DNA of 64,000 bases from Amycolatopsis eburnea (lineage in GTDB: Bacteria > Actinomycetota > Actinomycetes > Mycobacteriales > Pseudonocardiaceae): positions 62,001-126,000 of the forward strand of contig NZ_RSEC01000032.1 of the NCBI RefSeq assembly GCF_003937945.1, given 5' to 3'. A program made the position numbers and the translations under genes. This document shows, one piece after another, positions 7,934 to 15,471 of this stretch; positions within the stretch are counted from its first letter, which is position 1, and each line of letters starts with the position of its first letter. The notes beneath the pieces were generated by a model that did not search any database, had not been told where the DNA came from, and saw nothing but the letters and a program-made list of their open reading frames with translations.

Positions 7934-8548
7934 ATGCTGATCCACCCGTGGGACGCCGCCGACGACTCCGAATGGCGGGAGTGGCTGTCCTCGCACGACT
8001 TTGGCCAGCTGATCGCCGGTGGCACCGGCCGCGACCTGCCGGTGGTGACCCCGGCGCACTTCGCGTTCGACGGCGACCGGACGGTCGTCACGCACCTGGC
8101 GCGGCCGAACCCCATCTGGCCGCTGCTGGAGGAGCACCCGCGGGCGCTGCTGACGGTGGTCGACGACTACACCTACATCCGCGCGGACTGGAACACGGCC
8201 GCGGACCCGGCGCACGGCGTGCCGACGTCGTACTACGCGACGGTGCAGCTCGAAGGCGACGTCCGGCTGGTCGACGACCCGGCGGCGAAGGCGGAGCTGC
8301 TGGACAAGCAGTTGCGGCACTTCGAGCCGGACGGCGCGCGGGCGCCGGTGAGCGCCACGGAGGGGCCGGACCGGCGGCTGCTGCCGGGGATCCGCGGGAT
8401 CGAGTTCACGATCACGGGGGTGCGGGCGAAGTTCAAGTTCGGCGGGAACAAGACGGCGGAGGACCGGGAGCGGATCGGGGCGCGGCTGGCGGAGCGGGGT
8501 GGGCGGCTGGACGGGGCGGCGTTGACGCAGCTGCGCCGCCGCGGCTGA
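7934..8548 (+). CDS. PaiB-like FMN-binding split-barrel protein
   Basis: 204 residues from ATG 7934. MLIHPWDAADDSEWREWL, TPAHFAFDG, VVTHLARPNPIW and DYTYIRADW match the PaiB/FMN-binding negative regulator family (pyridoxamine-phosphate-oxidase-like split barrel). The late RLLPGIRGIEFTITGVRAKFK and KTAEDR are the family's ending. In Bacillus, PaiB influences sporulation and protease genes. In actinobacteria the proteins are probably flavin or F420-type oxidoreductases with unknown substrate. It lies between SURF1 and cobD, where the recalled mycobacterial order has no gene. Confidence 0.85.
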   Translation: MLIHPWDAADDSEWREWLSSHDFGQLIAGGTGRDLPVVTPAHFAFDGDRTVVTHLARPNPIWPLLEEHPRALLTVVDDYTYIRADWNTAADPAHGVPTSYYATVQLEGDVRLVDDPAAKAELLDKQLRHFEPDGARAPVSATEGPDRRLLPGIRGIEFTITGVRAKFKFGGNKTAEDRERIGARLAERGGRLDGAALTQLRRRG

Positions 8549-8637
8549 GGAACCGCGGCCCCCGCCCTATCCCTGGGGGGCGGCCCCTAGGCCAGTCTAT
8601 CGGCGCCACCCGGCAAAACCGCCCCAGCGCAAGCGAA

Positions 8638-8665
8638 ACCGGCCGGTTGTCCACACCCGGCCGGT
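8638..8665. terminator. bidirectional hairpin between convergent genes
   Basis: Perfect 9-bp inverted repeat ACCGGCCGG (8638-8646) and CCGGCCGGT (8657-8665) with a 10-nt loop, midway between the convergent PaiB-like and cobD stops. Probable Rho-independent style terminator without a clear T tract, common in high-GC genomes. Confidence 0.55.
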
Positions 8666-8677
8666 CTTGTGGACAGC

Positions 8678-9568
8678 TCAGCGCGACCGGCGCCGCAACC
8701 CCGCCACCACGGCCAGCAGCACCGAAGTCACCGCCGCCAGCCAGCCGACCACCCGGGACAGCTCCACCGCGCGCGTCACGTGCCCGGCGTCCGGATTCCG
8801 TCCCACCCCGAGCACCGGCAGCTCGGCCACGCCGTGCGGATACACCGTCCGGCCGCCGACGCGGATCTCCAGCGCGCCCGCGAACGCCGCCTCTACGCGG
8901 CCCGCGTTGGGGCTCGGGTGGGCGATCGTGTCGCGGCGCCACGCGCGCCACGCGCCGCCCGCCGAGCCGCCGACCACCGGGGCCGCCAGGACCGTCAGCG
9001 CCGCCGCCACGCGGGTCGGGACCAAGTGGACGAGTTCGTCGAGCCGGTCGATCGCCCAGTGGCCGCGGCGGCCGACGCGGGCGCGGCGCAGCAGGCTCAC
9101 CGCGCGGGCGCCGGCCAGGCCGGGGACGCCCGCCAGCGCGCCCCACACCAGCGGGGCGACCACGGCGTCGGAGGTGTTCTCGGCCAGCGTCTCCACCGAG
9201 GCGCGGGACAGCGCGATCGCGCCCAGGCCGTCGGCGACCCGCGGGTCCAATTCGGACAGTGTGGTGCGCGCCGGCTCGAAGCGGCACTCCTCGAGGTCGC
9301 GGGCCAGCTCCGTGCCCTGCAGTGCGAGGCCGGCCGCGCCGAGGACCGCCCACGTCGTGACGGCCGTCGCCGAGGCCTGGACCAGCGGGCGGCCGCGGCC
9401 GGCCCGTTCCAGCAGTACGCCGCCCGCGACCACCGCGCCCGCGACGAGTGCGCCGCGGCCGGGCGCGAGGCGGCGGAAGGCCGTCACCGGCGGACGGCGG
9501 CGGGGGTCGCCGAGGGCGCCGTCGGCCGCCACACCCAACACCAGTCCGATCGCGCGCGCCGCGCTCAC
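8678..9568 (-). CDS. cobD: adenosylcobinamide-phosphate synthase CobD/CbiB
   Basis: 296 residues from GTG 9568. Hydrophobic protein with family motifs SRASVETLAENTSDAVVAPL (about 121-140) and DTIAHPSPNAGRVEAAFAGAL, followed by IRVGGRTVYPHGV. CobD/CbiB is an integral membrane enzyme that condenses adenosylcobyric acid with an aminopropanol unit to give adenosylcobinamide (phosphate) in late cobalamin synthesis. Equivalent to Rv2236c. No other cob gene apart from the CobC-like domain at 2485-3594 is in the window, and no cobalamin riboswitch fits in the 41-bp gap upstream. Confidence 0.93.
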   Translation of the reverse strand: MSAARAIGLVLGVAADGALGDPRRRPPVTAFRRLAPGRGALVAGAVVAGGVLLERAGRGRPLVQASATAVTTWAVLGAAGLALQGTELARDLEECRFEPARTTLSELDPRVADGLGAIALSRASVETLAENTSDAVVAPLVWGALAGVPGLAGARAVSLLRRARVGRRGHWAIDRLDELVHLVPTRVAAALTVLAAPVVGGSAGGAWRAWRRDTIAHPSPNAGRVEAAFAGALEIRVGGRTVYPHGVAELPVLGVGRNPDAGHVTRAVELSRVVGWLAAVTSVLLAVVAGLRRRSR

Positions 9569-9609
9569 CCGTGCCCCCCGGCGGAAGAAAACTGCAGTAC
9601 CCGAGGAGG

Positions 9610-10293
9610 CTACTCGACCAGCGCCGCGATCTCGTCACGTGCCTGGACGACGATGTCCCGCATCGCCCGCTCCGCCCGGTCCGCGTCCCCGGCCGCCACC
9701 GCCGCGGCCACCTCCAGGTGCAGTGCGACCGCGTCGGGCTGCGGCTCCGGGGGCATCAGGCCGTGCCCGGTCCGGCCGGTGAGCACCTCCGCGACGACCT
9801 CCGACAGCTGCGCGAACATCGGGTTGCGCGACGCGCCGAGCAGCAGGTCGTGGAACGCGATGTCGAACTCGAGGAACGTCCGGAGGTCGCGCGCGCGGGC
9901 CGTGCGCGCCAGCCGCTCGCCTAACGCACCGAGCCGGCCGCGCTCCTCCGGCGTCGCGCGCAGCGCCGCGTACCGCGCCGCGCAGGGTTCGATCGCCGAG
10001 CGGAGCTCGTTCAGGGTGGCGAGCGCCGCCGGGCGGGCCGGGCCGTCGAGCTGCCAGCGGATCAGGCGCGGGTCGTAGTGGTTCCACTCCGCCGCCTCGC
10101 GGACGATCACCCCGACCCGCCGCTTGCTGCTGGTAAGCCGCATCGTCTCCAGCACGCGGACGACTTCGCGCGCCACCGTCCGCGACGCCCCGAAGCGCTC
10201 CTGCAGCTCTTCGGACCGCAGCACGGTGCCCGGCGGCAGCTCGCCGTTCGCGATCGCCGCACCCAGCGCGTCCAGTACCTGCTCGTGCCTCAC
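9610..10293 (-). CDS. FadR-type GntR regulator of the gluconate operon
   Basis: 227 residues from GTG 10293. This start follows TAGGTT (complement strand) by 7 nt, a leaderless layout; a TTG at 10302 is possible but overlaps that -10 box. N-terminal winged helix (VLDALGAAIANGELPPGTVL, LQERFGASRTVAREVVRVLE) and C-terminal all-helical FCD domain (about 75-225) with FDIAFHDLLLGASRNPMF and HLEVAAAVAAGD, including metal-binding Asp/His positions. It is divergent from gluconokinase and permease genes and almost certainly represses them until gluconate or its phosphate binds. Two identical palindromic operators lie in the gap. Confidence 0.88.
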   Translation of the reverse strand: MRHEQVLDALGAAIANGELPPGTVLRSEELQERFGASRTVAREVVRVLETMRLTSSKRRVGVIVREAAEWNHYDPRLIRWQLDGPARPAALATLNELRSAIEPCAARYAALRATPEERGRLGALGERLARTARARDLRTFLEFDIAFHDLLLGASRNPMFAQLSEVVAEVLTGRTGHGLMPPEPQPDAVALHLEVAAAVAAGDADRAERAMRDIVVQARDEIAALVE

Positions 10294-10322
10294 CCGGTCC
10301 AACCTAGCCGTCTGATTCGATT

Positions 10323-10354
10323 AAGTAGTACTTCATCTTGAATAAGTAGTACTT
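10323..10354. promoter_or_regulatory. two identical operator palindromes for the gluconate GntR regulator
   Basis: AAGTAGTACTT at 10323-10333 and again at 10344-10354, spaced exactly 21 bp (two DNA turns), each a perfect inverted repeat AAGTA-g-TACTT. They stand out as AT-rich islands between the divergent regulator and gntK, overlapping the likely promoters of both. The arrangement fits cooperative binding of two FadR-type dimers on one DNA face. Confidence 0.8.
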
Positions 10355-10396
10355 TTGAGTTTGACTCACCTGGGCACAACGAAGTGGGAGGTGCGG

Positions 10397-10891
10397 ATGA
10401 CCGTCATCGTGGTGATGGGCGTGTCCGGCTCCGGGAAGACGACGATCGGGACCGCGCTCGCGCGGGCACTGGACGTCGAATACGCCGAAGCGGACTCGTT
10501 CCACCCCAAAGCCAACATCGACAAGATGACCGCGGGGCACCCGCTGACCGACGAGGACCGCGCCCCCTGGCTCGAGGCCATCGCCGGCTGGATCCGCGAG
10601 CACCAGGACGGCGGCGGCGTCGTGACGTCGTCCGCGCTCAAGCGCCGGTACCGCGACGTGCTGCGGACGGGCGGGAACGTCTGGTTCGCGCACCTGCGCG
10701 GCGATCGCGAGATCCTCGCCGAGCGCATGAAGTCGCGCTCGGGCCACTTCATGCCGGTGTCCCTGCTGGACTCCCAGCTCGCCGACCTCGAACCGCTGGA
10801 GCCGGACGAGGCCGGTGCCGTCTTCGACATCCGCGAAACTCCCGCGGCGATCACCGACGCCGCCCTCACCGCCTTCCGGGAGCGCTCATGA
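10397..10891 (+). CDS. gntK: gluconokinase
   Basis: 164 residues from ATG 10397 with Shine-Dalgarno GGGAGGTG just upstream. P-loop GVSGSGKTT at residues ~8-16, then ADSFHPKANIDKM and GHPLTDEDRAPWLEAIAGW, all hallmarks of the short GntK/IdnK family (about 165 residues). SALKRRYRDVLR and SRSGHFMPVSLLDSQ complete it. It phosphorylates D-gluconate with ATP to 6-phosphogluconate for the pentose phosphate or Entner-Doudoroff route. Overlaps the permease start by 4 bp (ATGA). Confidence 0.95.
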   Translation: MTVIVVMGVSGSGKTTIGTALARALDVEYAEADSFHPKANIDKMTAGHPLTDEDRAPWLEAIAGWIREHQDGGGVVTSSALKRRYRDVLRTGGNVWFAHLRGDREILAERMKSRSGHFMPVSLLDSQLADLEPLEPDEAGAVFDIRETPAAITDAALTAFRERS

Positions 10892-12252
10892 CCACCCTCG
10901 CCGCCGCCTGGACCGGCCACGATTCCCGGCTGATCATCGCGACCGTCGTCGCGATCGCCGTCATCGTCGTGCTGATCACCAAGGTGAAGCTGCACCCGTT
11001 CCTGTCACTGGTGCTCGGCTCGCTCGCGCTCGGGCTGACCGCCGGGATGCCGGTCGACAAGCTGCTGAAGAGCTTCACGACCGGCGTCGGCAGCACCGTC
11101 GCGTCCGTCGGCATCCTGATCGCCCTCGGCGCGATGCTCGGCAAGCTGCTGGCCGACTCCGGTGGCGCCGACCAGATCGTCGACACCGTGCTCGGCAGGG
11201 CCCGCGGGGCCGCACTGCCGTGGGCGATGGCGCTCGTCGCCGCGCTGATCGGGCTGCCGATGTTCTTCGAGATCGGCCTCGTCATGCTGATCCCGGTGGT
11301 GCTGCTCGCGGCCAAGCGCACCGGGAAACCGTTGCTGCTGCTGGGGATTCCGGCGGTGGCCGGGCTTTCGGTGCTGCACGGCCTGGTCCCGCCGCACCCG
11401 GGCCCGCTCGCCGCGGCGGGCGCGCTGAACGCGAACGTTGGCGTCACGCTGGCGTTCGGCCTGCTCGTCGGCATCCCGACGCTCGTCATCGCCGGCCCGC
11501 TGTTCGGCAAGGTGGCGGCCCGGCTCGTCCCGGACGCCCAGCCGCCGGAGCGCCTGATCCCGGAGCGCGCGGACACGGACAAGCCGCGCCCGAGCTTCGC
11601 CGCGACGCTCACGACGGTGCTGCTGCCGGTCGTGCTCATGCTGGCGAAAGCGCTCTCCGACATCCTGCTGGACAAGGGCAGCGGGGCCCGCAAGATCCTG
11701 GACTTCGTCGGCGACCCGCTGATCGCGCTGCTGGCGGCGGTCCTGGTCGGCATGGTGCTGCTGGGCCGCCCAGCCGGACTCGGCCGCGAAAAGCTGTCCA
11801 CTGTGGTCGGTGAGTCGCTCGGCCCGATCGCGGGCATCATCCTCATCGTCGGCGCGGGCGGCGGGTTCAAGCAGACCCTGGTCGACGCCGGCGTCGGCGA
11901 CGTCATCACCGGCCTGGCCAAGGACGCGAACCTCTCCCCGCTCCTGCTCGGCTGGCTGGTCGCGGTCGCGATCCGGCTGGCGACGGGATCGGCCACGGTG
12001 GCGACGGTCTCCGCGGCGGGCATCGTCGCCCCGCTGGCGGCGGGGATGGACCCGTCGCATAGCGCGCTGCTGGTGCTGGCGATCGGCGCGGGGTCGCTGT
12101 TCTTCTCGCACGTCAACGACGCGGGGTTCTGGCTGGTGAAGGAGTACTTCGGCCTGTCGGTCGGCCAGACGCTGAAGAGCTGGTCGGTGATGGAGACCCT
12201 GATCTCCGTGGTGGCGATCGCCCTGATCCTCCCGCTGTCGCTCCTGGTCTAG
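10888..12252 (+). CDS. gntP: gluconate permease, GntP family
   Basis: 454 residues from ATG 10888 with about 12-14 predicted helices. Family stretches include KVKLHPFLSLVLGSLALGL, FFEIGLVMLIPVVLLAAKR, HGLVPPHPGPLAAAGALNA and, late, ATGSATVATVSAAGIVAPLA and FFSHVNDAGFWLVKEYFGL. GntP proteins import gluconate by proton symport across the inner membrane. It forms the gluconate uptake and phosphorylation operon with gntK. A GTCCACTGTGGTC variant of the recurrent coding word lies at 11796-11808. Confidence 0.95.
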   Translation: MTTLAAAWTGHDSRLIIATVVAIAVIVVLITKVKLHPFLSLVLGSLALGLTAGMPVDKLLKSFTTGVGSTVASVGILIALGAMLGKLLADSGGADQIVDTVLGRARGAALPWAMALVAALIGLPMFFEIGLVMLIPVVLLAAKRTGKPLLLLGIPAVAGLSVLHGLVPPHPGPLAAAGALNANVGVTLAFGLLVGIPTLVIAGPLFGKVAARLVPDAQPPERLIPERADTDKPRPSFAATLTTVLLPVVLMLAKALSDILLDKGSGARKILDFVGDPLIALLAAVLVGMVLLGRPAGLGREKLSTVVGESLGPIAGIILIVGAGGGFKQTLVDAGVGDVITGLAKDANLSPLLLGWLVAVAIRLATGSATVATVSAAGIVAPLAAGMDPSHSALLVLAIGAGSLFFSHVNDAGFWLVKEYFGLSVGQTLKSWSVMETLISVVAIALILPLSLLV

Positions 12253-12256
12253 TTCG

Positions 12257-12315
12257 AAAGCCGTGAAGGCCTCCTTACCGGTCATAAAAGCCGGTAAGGA
12301 GGCCTTCACGGCTTT
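12257..12315. repeat. long perfect hairpin after gntP (25-bp arms), probable terminator
   Basis: Arms 12257-12281 and 12291-12315 are perfectly complementary (25 bp) around a 9-nt loop. The hairpin starts 5 bp after the gntP stop. Its inner word (AAGGCCTCCTTACCGG) is closely similar to that of the palindrome at 62546-62600, so it belongs to a dispersed family of gene-end palindromes. Most likely role: transcription terminator shielding the ArsR promoter downstream. Confidence 0.8.
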
Positions 12316-12324
12316 TGGCGGCCG

Positions 12325-12354
12325 TTGACATGTGACCTTTTGGTCACCTATCTT
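12325..12354 (+). promoter_or_regulatory. promoter with embedded operator upstream of ArsR-type regulator
   Basis: -35 TTGACA at 12325-12330 and -10 TATCTT at 12349-12354 with an 18-bp spacer. Inside the spacer lies the palindrome GTGACCttttGGTCAC (12332-12347), well placed for a repressor to block RNA polymerase. The GTG start at 12361 is 6 nt after the -10 box, so the transcript is probably leaderless. Autoregulation by the downstream ArsR-family protein is inferred. Confidence 0.7.
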
Positions 12355-12360
12355 GAGGAC

Positions 12361-12681
12361 GTGCACGACGACCTGGTGTTCAAGGCGCTGGCGGATCCGA
12401 CCCGCCGGTTCCTGCTCGACCTGCTCTTCGAGCGTGACGGCCGCACGCTCACCGAGCTGGAGACCCAGGTCGAGATGACCCGCTTCGGCGTCATGAAGCA
12501 CCTGAAGCTGCTGGAAGAAGCCGGACTCGTCGTCACGCGGAAGGACGGCCGCGAGAAGCGGCACTTCCTCAACCCCGTGCCGATCCGGCAGATCCACGAC
12601 CGGTGGATCGACAAGTACACCGAGCGCCAGGTCACGGCGCTGCTCGACCTCAAGAACGAACTGGAAGGCGAAGAACCATGA
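12361..12681 (+). CDS. ArsR-family winged-helix regulator paired with an SRPBCC protein
   Basis: 106 residues from GTG 12361, chosen from the promoter position. Motifs: VFKALADPTRRFLLDLLFE, TELETQVEMTRFGVMKHLKL (recognition helix) and VTRKDGREKRHFLNPVPI. No metal-binding Cys motif is seen, so this is the metal-independent type. These are typically paired with and control an adjacent AHSA1/SRPBCC gene, with which it overlaps by 4 bp (ATGA). Confidence 0.85.
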   Translation: MHDDLVFKALADPTRRFLLDLLFERDGRTLTELETQVEMTRFGVMKHLKLLEEAGLVVTRKDGREKRHFLNPVPIRQIHDRWIDKYTERQVTALLDLKNELEGEEP

Positions 12682-13184
12682 CGAACACCGTGCAGGTCCA
12701 CCGCGTCTACATCAAGGCCACCCCGGAGCGCATCTGGGACGCCATCACCCAGCCCGAGTGGTCGCAGAAGTACGGCTACACCGGCCTCGTGGACTTCGAC
12801 CTCAAGGTCGGCGGCAAGCACCGGACCCGCCCGACGCAGGCGTTCATCGACGCCGGCATGACCGGGGACCTCGTCGACGGCGAGGTGCTGGAGGTCGACC
12901 CGCCGCGCAAGCTCGTGATCACCTGGAAACTGCTGATGGGCATCGACGGCATGGAGAGCGAGCCGTACACCACGGTCACCTACGACATCGAGGCGACGAA
13001 GACCGCCGGCACCAGACTCACCGTCACCCACGACCTCACGGGCGCGCCGCTGACCGCCGAGATGGTCGGCGGGGTGCACGAGAACATCGACGCCGGGCCG
13101 GGCGAGAACGCCGGTGGCGGCTGGGCCTGGGTGCTCTCCGACCTCAAGTCCCTGCTGGAGACCGGCGAGATCCTGGTGCCGTGA
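12678..13184 (+). CDS. SRPBCC/AHSA1-type START-like domain protein
   Basis: 168 residues, single hydrophobic-cavity fold: VHRVYIKATPERIWDAITQP at the start, VDFDLKVGGKHRTRP, and the late GGGWAWVLSDLKSLLETGE. Family members bind small hydrophobic molecules or act as cochaperone-like domains; the ligand is unknown. Translationally coupled to the ArsR-type regulator, so probably induced by whatever the regulator senses. Confidence 0.85.
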   Translation: MTNTVQVHRVYIKATPERIWDAITQPEWSQKYGYTGLVDFDLKVGGKHRTRPTQAFIDAGMTGDLVDGEVLEVDPPRKLVITWKLLMGIDGMESEPYTTVTYDIEATKTAGTRLTVTHDLTGAPLTAEMVGGVHENIDAGPGENAGGGWAWVLSDLKSLLETGEILVP

Positions 13185-13191
13185 CGGGGGT

Positions 13192-13235
13192 CTGGCGGGA
13201 CCTGCCTCGCGCCGCTTCGAGGCAGGTCCCGCCAG
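13192..13235. terminator. bidirectional terminator hairpin, 18-bp arms
   Basis: CTGGCGGGACCTGCCTCG (13192-13209) pairs perfectly with 13218-13235 across an 8-nt loop. Sits 7 bp from the SRPBCC stop and 5 bp from the convergent kinase stop. Confidence 0.75.
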
Positions 13236-13240
13236 GGTCT

Positions 13241-14209
13241 TCAGACGCGCTGGGTCGCCGCCTTCAAGGCCGTCTTCGCGGCCTCCGGCGCACCCAGCGT
13301 GTCGAGGCCGAACAGCGCCGCCCCCACCACGGGGTTCACGTCGACGACGCGGACCACCGCGCGCGGCGCCACCTTCAGGCACCGCTTCTCGATCTCCGCG
13401 ATCACCGGCGCGCCGATCCCGGTCAGCACGCCGCCGCCGAGGACGATCTCCGGCGCTTCCTCGGTCAGGTCCAGTTCGCGGAGGATCACCGCGGCGAACA
13501 CGCTGACCTCCTCCACGAACCGCGTCACGACGTCCTGCGCGACCTCGTCGCCGTCCGCCGCCACCTCGAACAGCAGCGGGCACAGGCCGTGGATCGACGC
13601 CGGGTCGATCTCCTCGAAGTGCAGGCCCTGCACGACGTCCAGCAGCGTCGGCTTCCCGAAGTACGCCGCCACCGCCGGCATCAGCGCCGTGCGCGGGCCG
13701 CGGCCGTCCTCGGCGCGGACCGCCCACCACAGCGCCTCTTCGCCGAGCCGGTACCCGCCGCCCCAGTCGCCGGAAATCTTGCCCAGCGCGGGAAAGCGGT
13801 GGACGCGGCCGTCCGGGCCGACGCCGGCGCCGTTGATCCCGGCCCCGCACACCACCGCGACCCCCACCCCCGCGCTGCCCGCCCGAAGCAGCGCGAGGGT
13901 GTCGTTCCCGACGGTCAGGGTGTCGCTCCAGCCACGCGCGGACAACGCCGCGTGCAGGGCTTCTTCCTCACGCGGGAAGTCCAGCCCGGCCAGGTACGCC
14001 GAGGTGTGGACCGCGAACGGCCGCTCCCCGAAGCCCGGGAAGGCTTCCAGCACCAGGTCTTCCAGCGCCGCGACGCAGGCCGCGACGCCGATGTTCTGCG
14101 GCGACGCGCCGGGACCTCTCGACTTCCCCAGCACCACGCCGTCTTCCGAGACCACCAGGACCTCGGTCTTGCTGTTGCCGCCGTCGATCGCGATGATGGC
14201 AGGCTTCAT
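13241..14209 (-). CDS. BadF/BadG-type sugar kinase (N-acetylglucosamine kinase-like)
   Basis: 322 residues from ATG 14209. Actin-like ATPase fold: phosphate-1 motif IIAIDGGNSKTEVLVVS, VGNDTLALLRAGS, phosphate-2 VVCGAGINGAGVGPDG, KISGDWGGGYRLGEEAL and adenosine motif IVLGGGVLTG. This matches the GlcNAc kinase branch of the BadF/BadG/BcrA/BcrD family. It is the last gene of the ABC transporter/GH4 operon, overlapping the GH4 gene by 4 bp. It may phosphorylate the imported sugar or the monosaccharide released from it. Substrate is not proven. Confidence 0.85.
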   Translation of the reverse strand: MKPAIIAIDGGNSKTEVLVVSEDGVVLGKSRGPGASPQNIGVAACVAALEDLVLEAFPGFGERPFAVHTSAYLAGLDFPREEEALHAALSARGWSDTLTVGNDTLALLRAGSAGVGVAVVCGAGINGAGVGPDGRVHRFPALGKISGDWGGGYRLGEEALWWAVRAEDGRGPRTALMPAVAAYFGKPTLLDVVQGLHFEEIDPASIHGLCPLLFEVAADGDEVAQDVVTRFVEEVSVFAAVILRELDLTEEAPEIVLGGGVLTGIGAPVIAEIEKRCLKVAPRAVVRVVDVNPVVGAALFGLDTLGAPEAAKTALKAATQRV

Positions 14210-15471
14210 CCGCGCGCCCAGGGCAGGTACTCGCGGTTGATCCGCACCAGCGCATCGGCGAGCTGGTCGGCTTTCGAGTACTGGCCGACCAGCGGGTGCG
14301 CCAGCAGCGCGTCGGCCACGCGGTCGCGGCCACCCTTCACCGCCGCCTCCAGCGCGAGGAACTCGTACGCCGTCGTCGCCGAGATCAGGCCGGAGAACCG
14401 GGGTTCCACCGGCGGCTGCGCAATCGGCGTCGCGCCGGAAGAATCCACAGTGGACCGTGCTTCGATGACGGCGTCGTCCGGCAGGAACGGGAAGGTCCCG
14501 TCGTTGCGGACGTTCACCACGTGCTCCTCGGCCGGCCCGCCCGCGGTCAGCGCGTGCACCAGCTGCACGGCGGCTTCCGAGTAGTACGCCCCGCCGCGCT
14601 TCTCCAGCGACTCCGGCTTCGTGTCCTGCTCCGGGTCGAGGTAGATCTTCAGCAGCTCTTCCTCGACGTCGGAAACGACCTCCGCGCGCGGCCGCTCGGT
14701 GCGCTGCTTGGCGACCTGCTCGTCGTGCGCGTAGAAGTACTTCAGGTAGTACGACGGCACGACGTTCATCCGCCGCAGCCATTCCCGCGGCACACTGACC
14801 TCATTGGACAAGTAGTCCAGGTGCCCCTCGAGCAGCTCGGGCAGCCGGTCGACGCCGTCGACGAGCGCGCCGCGCTCCCAGCTCAGGTGGTTGAGTCCGG
14901 TGTGGACGAGCTTGACGTCGTCCGCGCCGACGCCGAGCAGCTTCCCGAACTGGCGCTGCAGGTTGATCGCGACGTTGCACAGCCCGACCGCGCGGTGGCC
15001 CTCGTCGAGCAGCGCCCGCGTGACGATGCCGACCGGGTTGGTGAAGTTGACGATCCACGTGTCGTCGCCGGCGATCTTGCGCACGCGGTCGGCGATGTCG
15101 AGCACCACCGGCACCGTGCGCAGCGCCTTCGCCAGGCCGCCCGCGCCGGTCGTCTCCTGCCCGACGCAGCCGCAGGCGTGCGGGAACGTCTCGTCCGAGC
15201 GCCGCGCCCGCTGCCCGCCGACCCGCAGCTGGATCAGCACCGCGGACGCGCCGTCCACGCCCTCTTCCAGCGACTGCGTGGTCCGCACGCGCGCCGGGTG
15301 CCCGGCGTGGTCGAGGAGGCGCTGACTGAACCCGCCGACGGCCTCCACGCGGTAGGCGTCCGGGTCGACCAGCACGATCTCGTCGACGTCCAAAGTGGAC
15401 CGGCGACCGGCGATCCCGTCGATCAGCTCCGGCGTGTAGGTGGACCCGCCACCGACGACTGCCAGCTTCAT
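14206..15471 (-). CDS. glycoside hydrolase family 4, 6-phospho-beta-glucosidase-like
   Basis: 421 residues from ATG 15471. N-terminal NAD-binding motif VVGGGSTYTPELIDGI, then SAVLIQLRVGGQRARRSDE, HACGCVGQETTGAGGL, WIVNFTNPVGIVTRALLD, LCNVAINLQRQFG (metal-ligand Cys) and HTGLNHLSW. GH4 enzymes use NAD+ and a divalent metal with an oxidation-elimination mechanism, usually on 6-phosphorylated disaccharides. Here the partner transporter is an ABC importer rather than a PTS, and a sugar kinase follows. The substrate is therefore a puzzle: a kinase-made phospho-disaccharide or a non-phosphorylated one. TCCACAGTGGAC at 14444-14455 encodes Ser-Thr-Val-Asp. Confidence 0.9.
   Translation of the reverse strand: MKLAVVGGGSTYTPELIDGIAGRRSTLDVDEIVLVDPDAYRVEAVGGFSQRLLDHAGHPARVRTTQSLEEGVDGASAVLIQLRVGGQRARRSDETFPHACGCVGQETTGAGGLAKALRTVPVVLDIADRVRKIAGDDTWIVNFTNPVGIVTRALLDEGHRAVGLCNVAINLQRQFGKLLGVGADDVKLVHTGLNHLSWERGALVDGVDRLPELLEGHLDYLSNEVSVPREWLRRMNVVPSYYLKYFYAHDEQVAKQRTERPRAEVVSDVEEELLKIYLDPEQDTKPESLEKRGGAYYSEAAVQLVHALTAGGPAEEHVVNVRNDGTFPFLPDDAVIEARSTVDSSGATPIAQPPVEPRFSGLISATTAYEFLALEAAVKGGRDRVADALLAHPLVGQYSKADQLADALVRINREYLPWARG

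Noticed and set aside
9569..9609. Cobalamin riboswitch upstream of cobD
   Set aside because: Only 41 bp separate cobD from the neighbouring gene; there is no space for a B12 aptamer.
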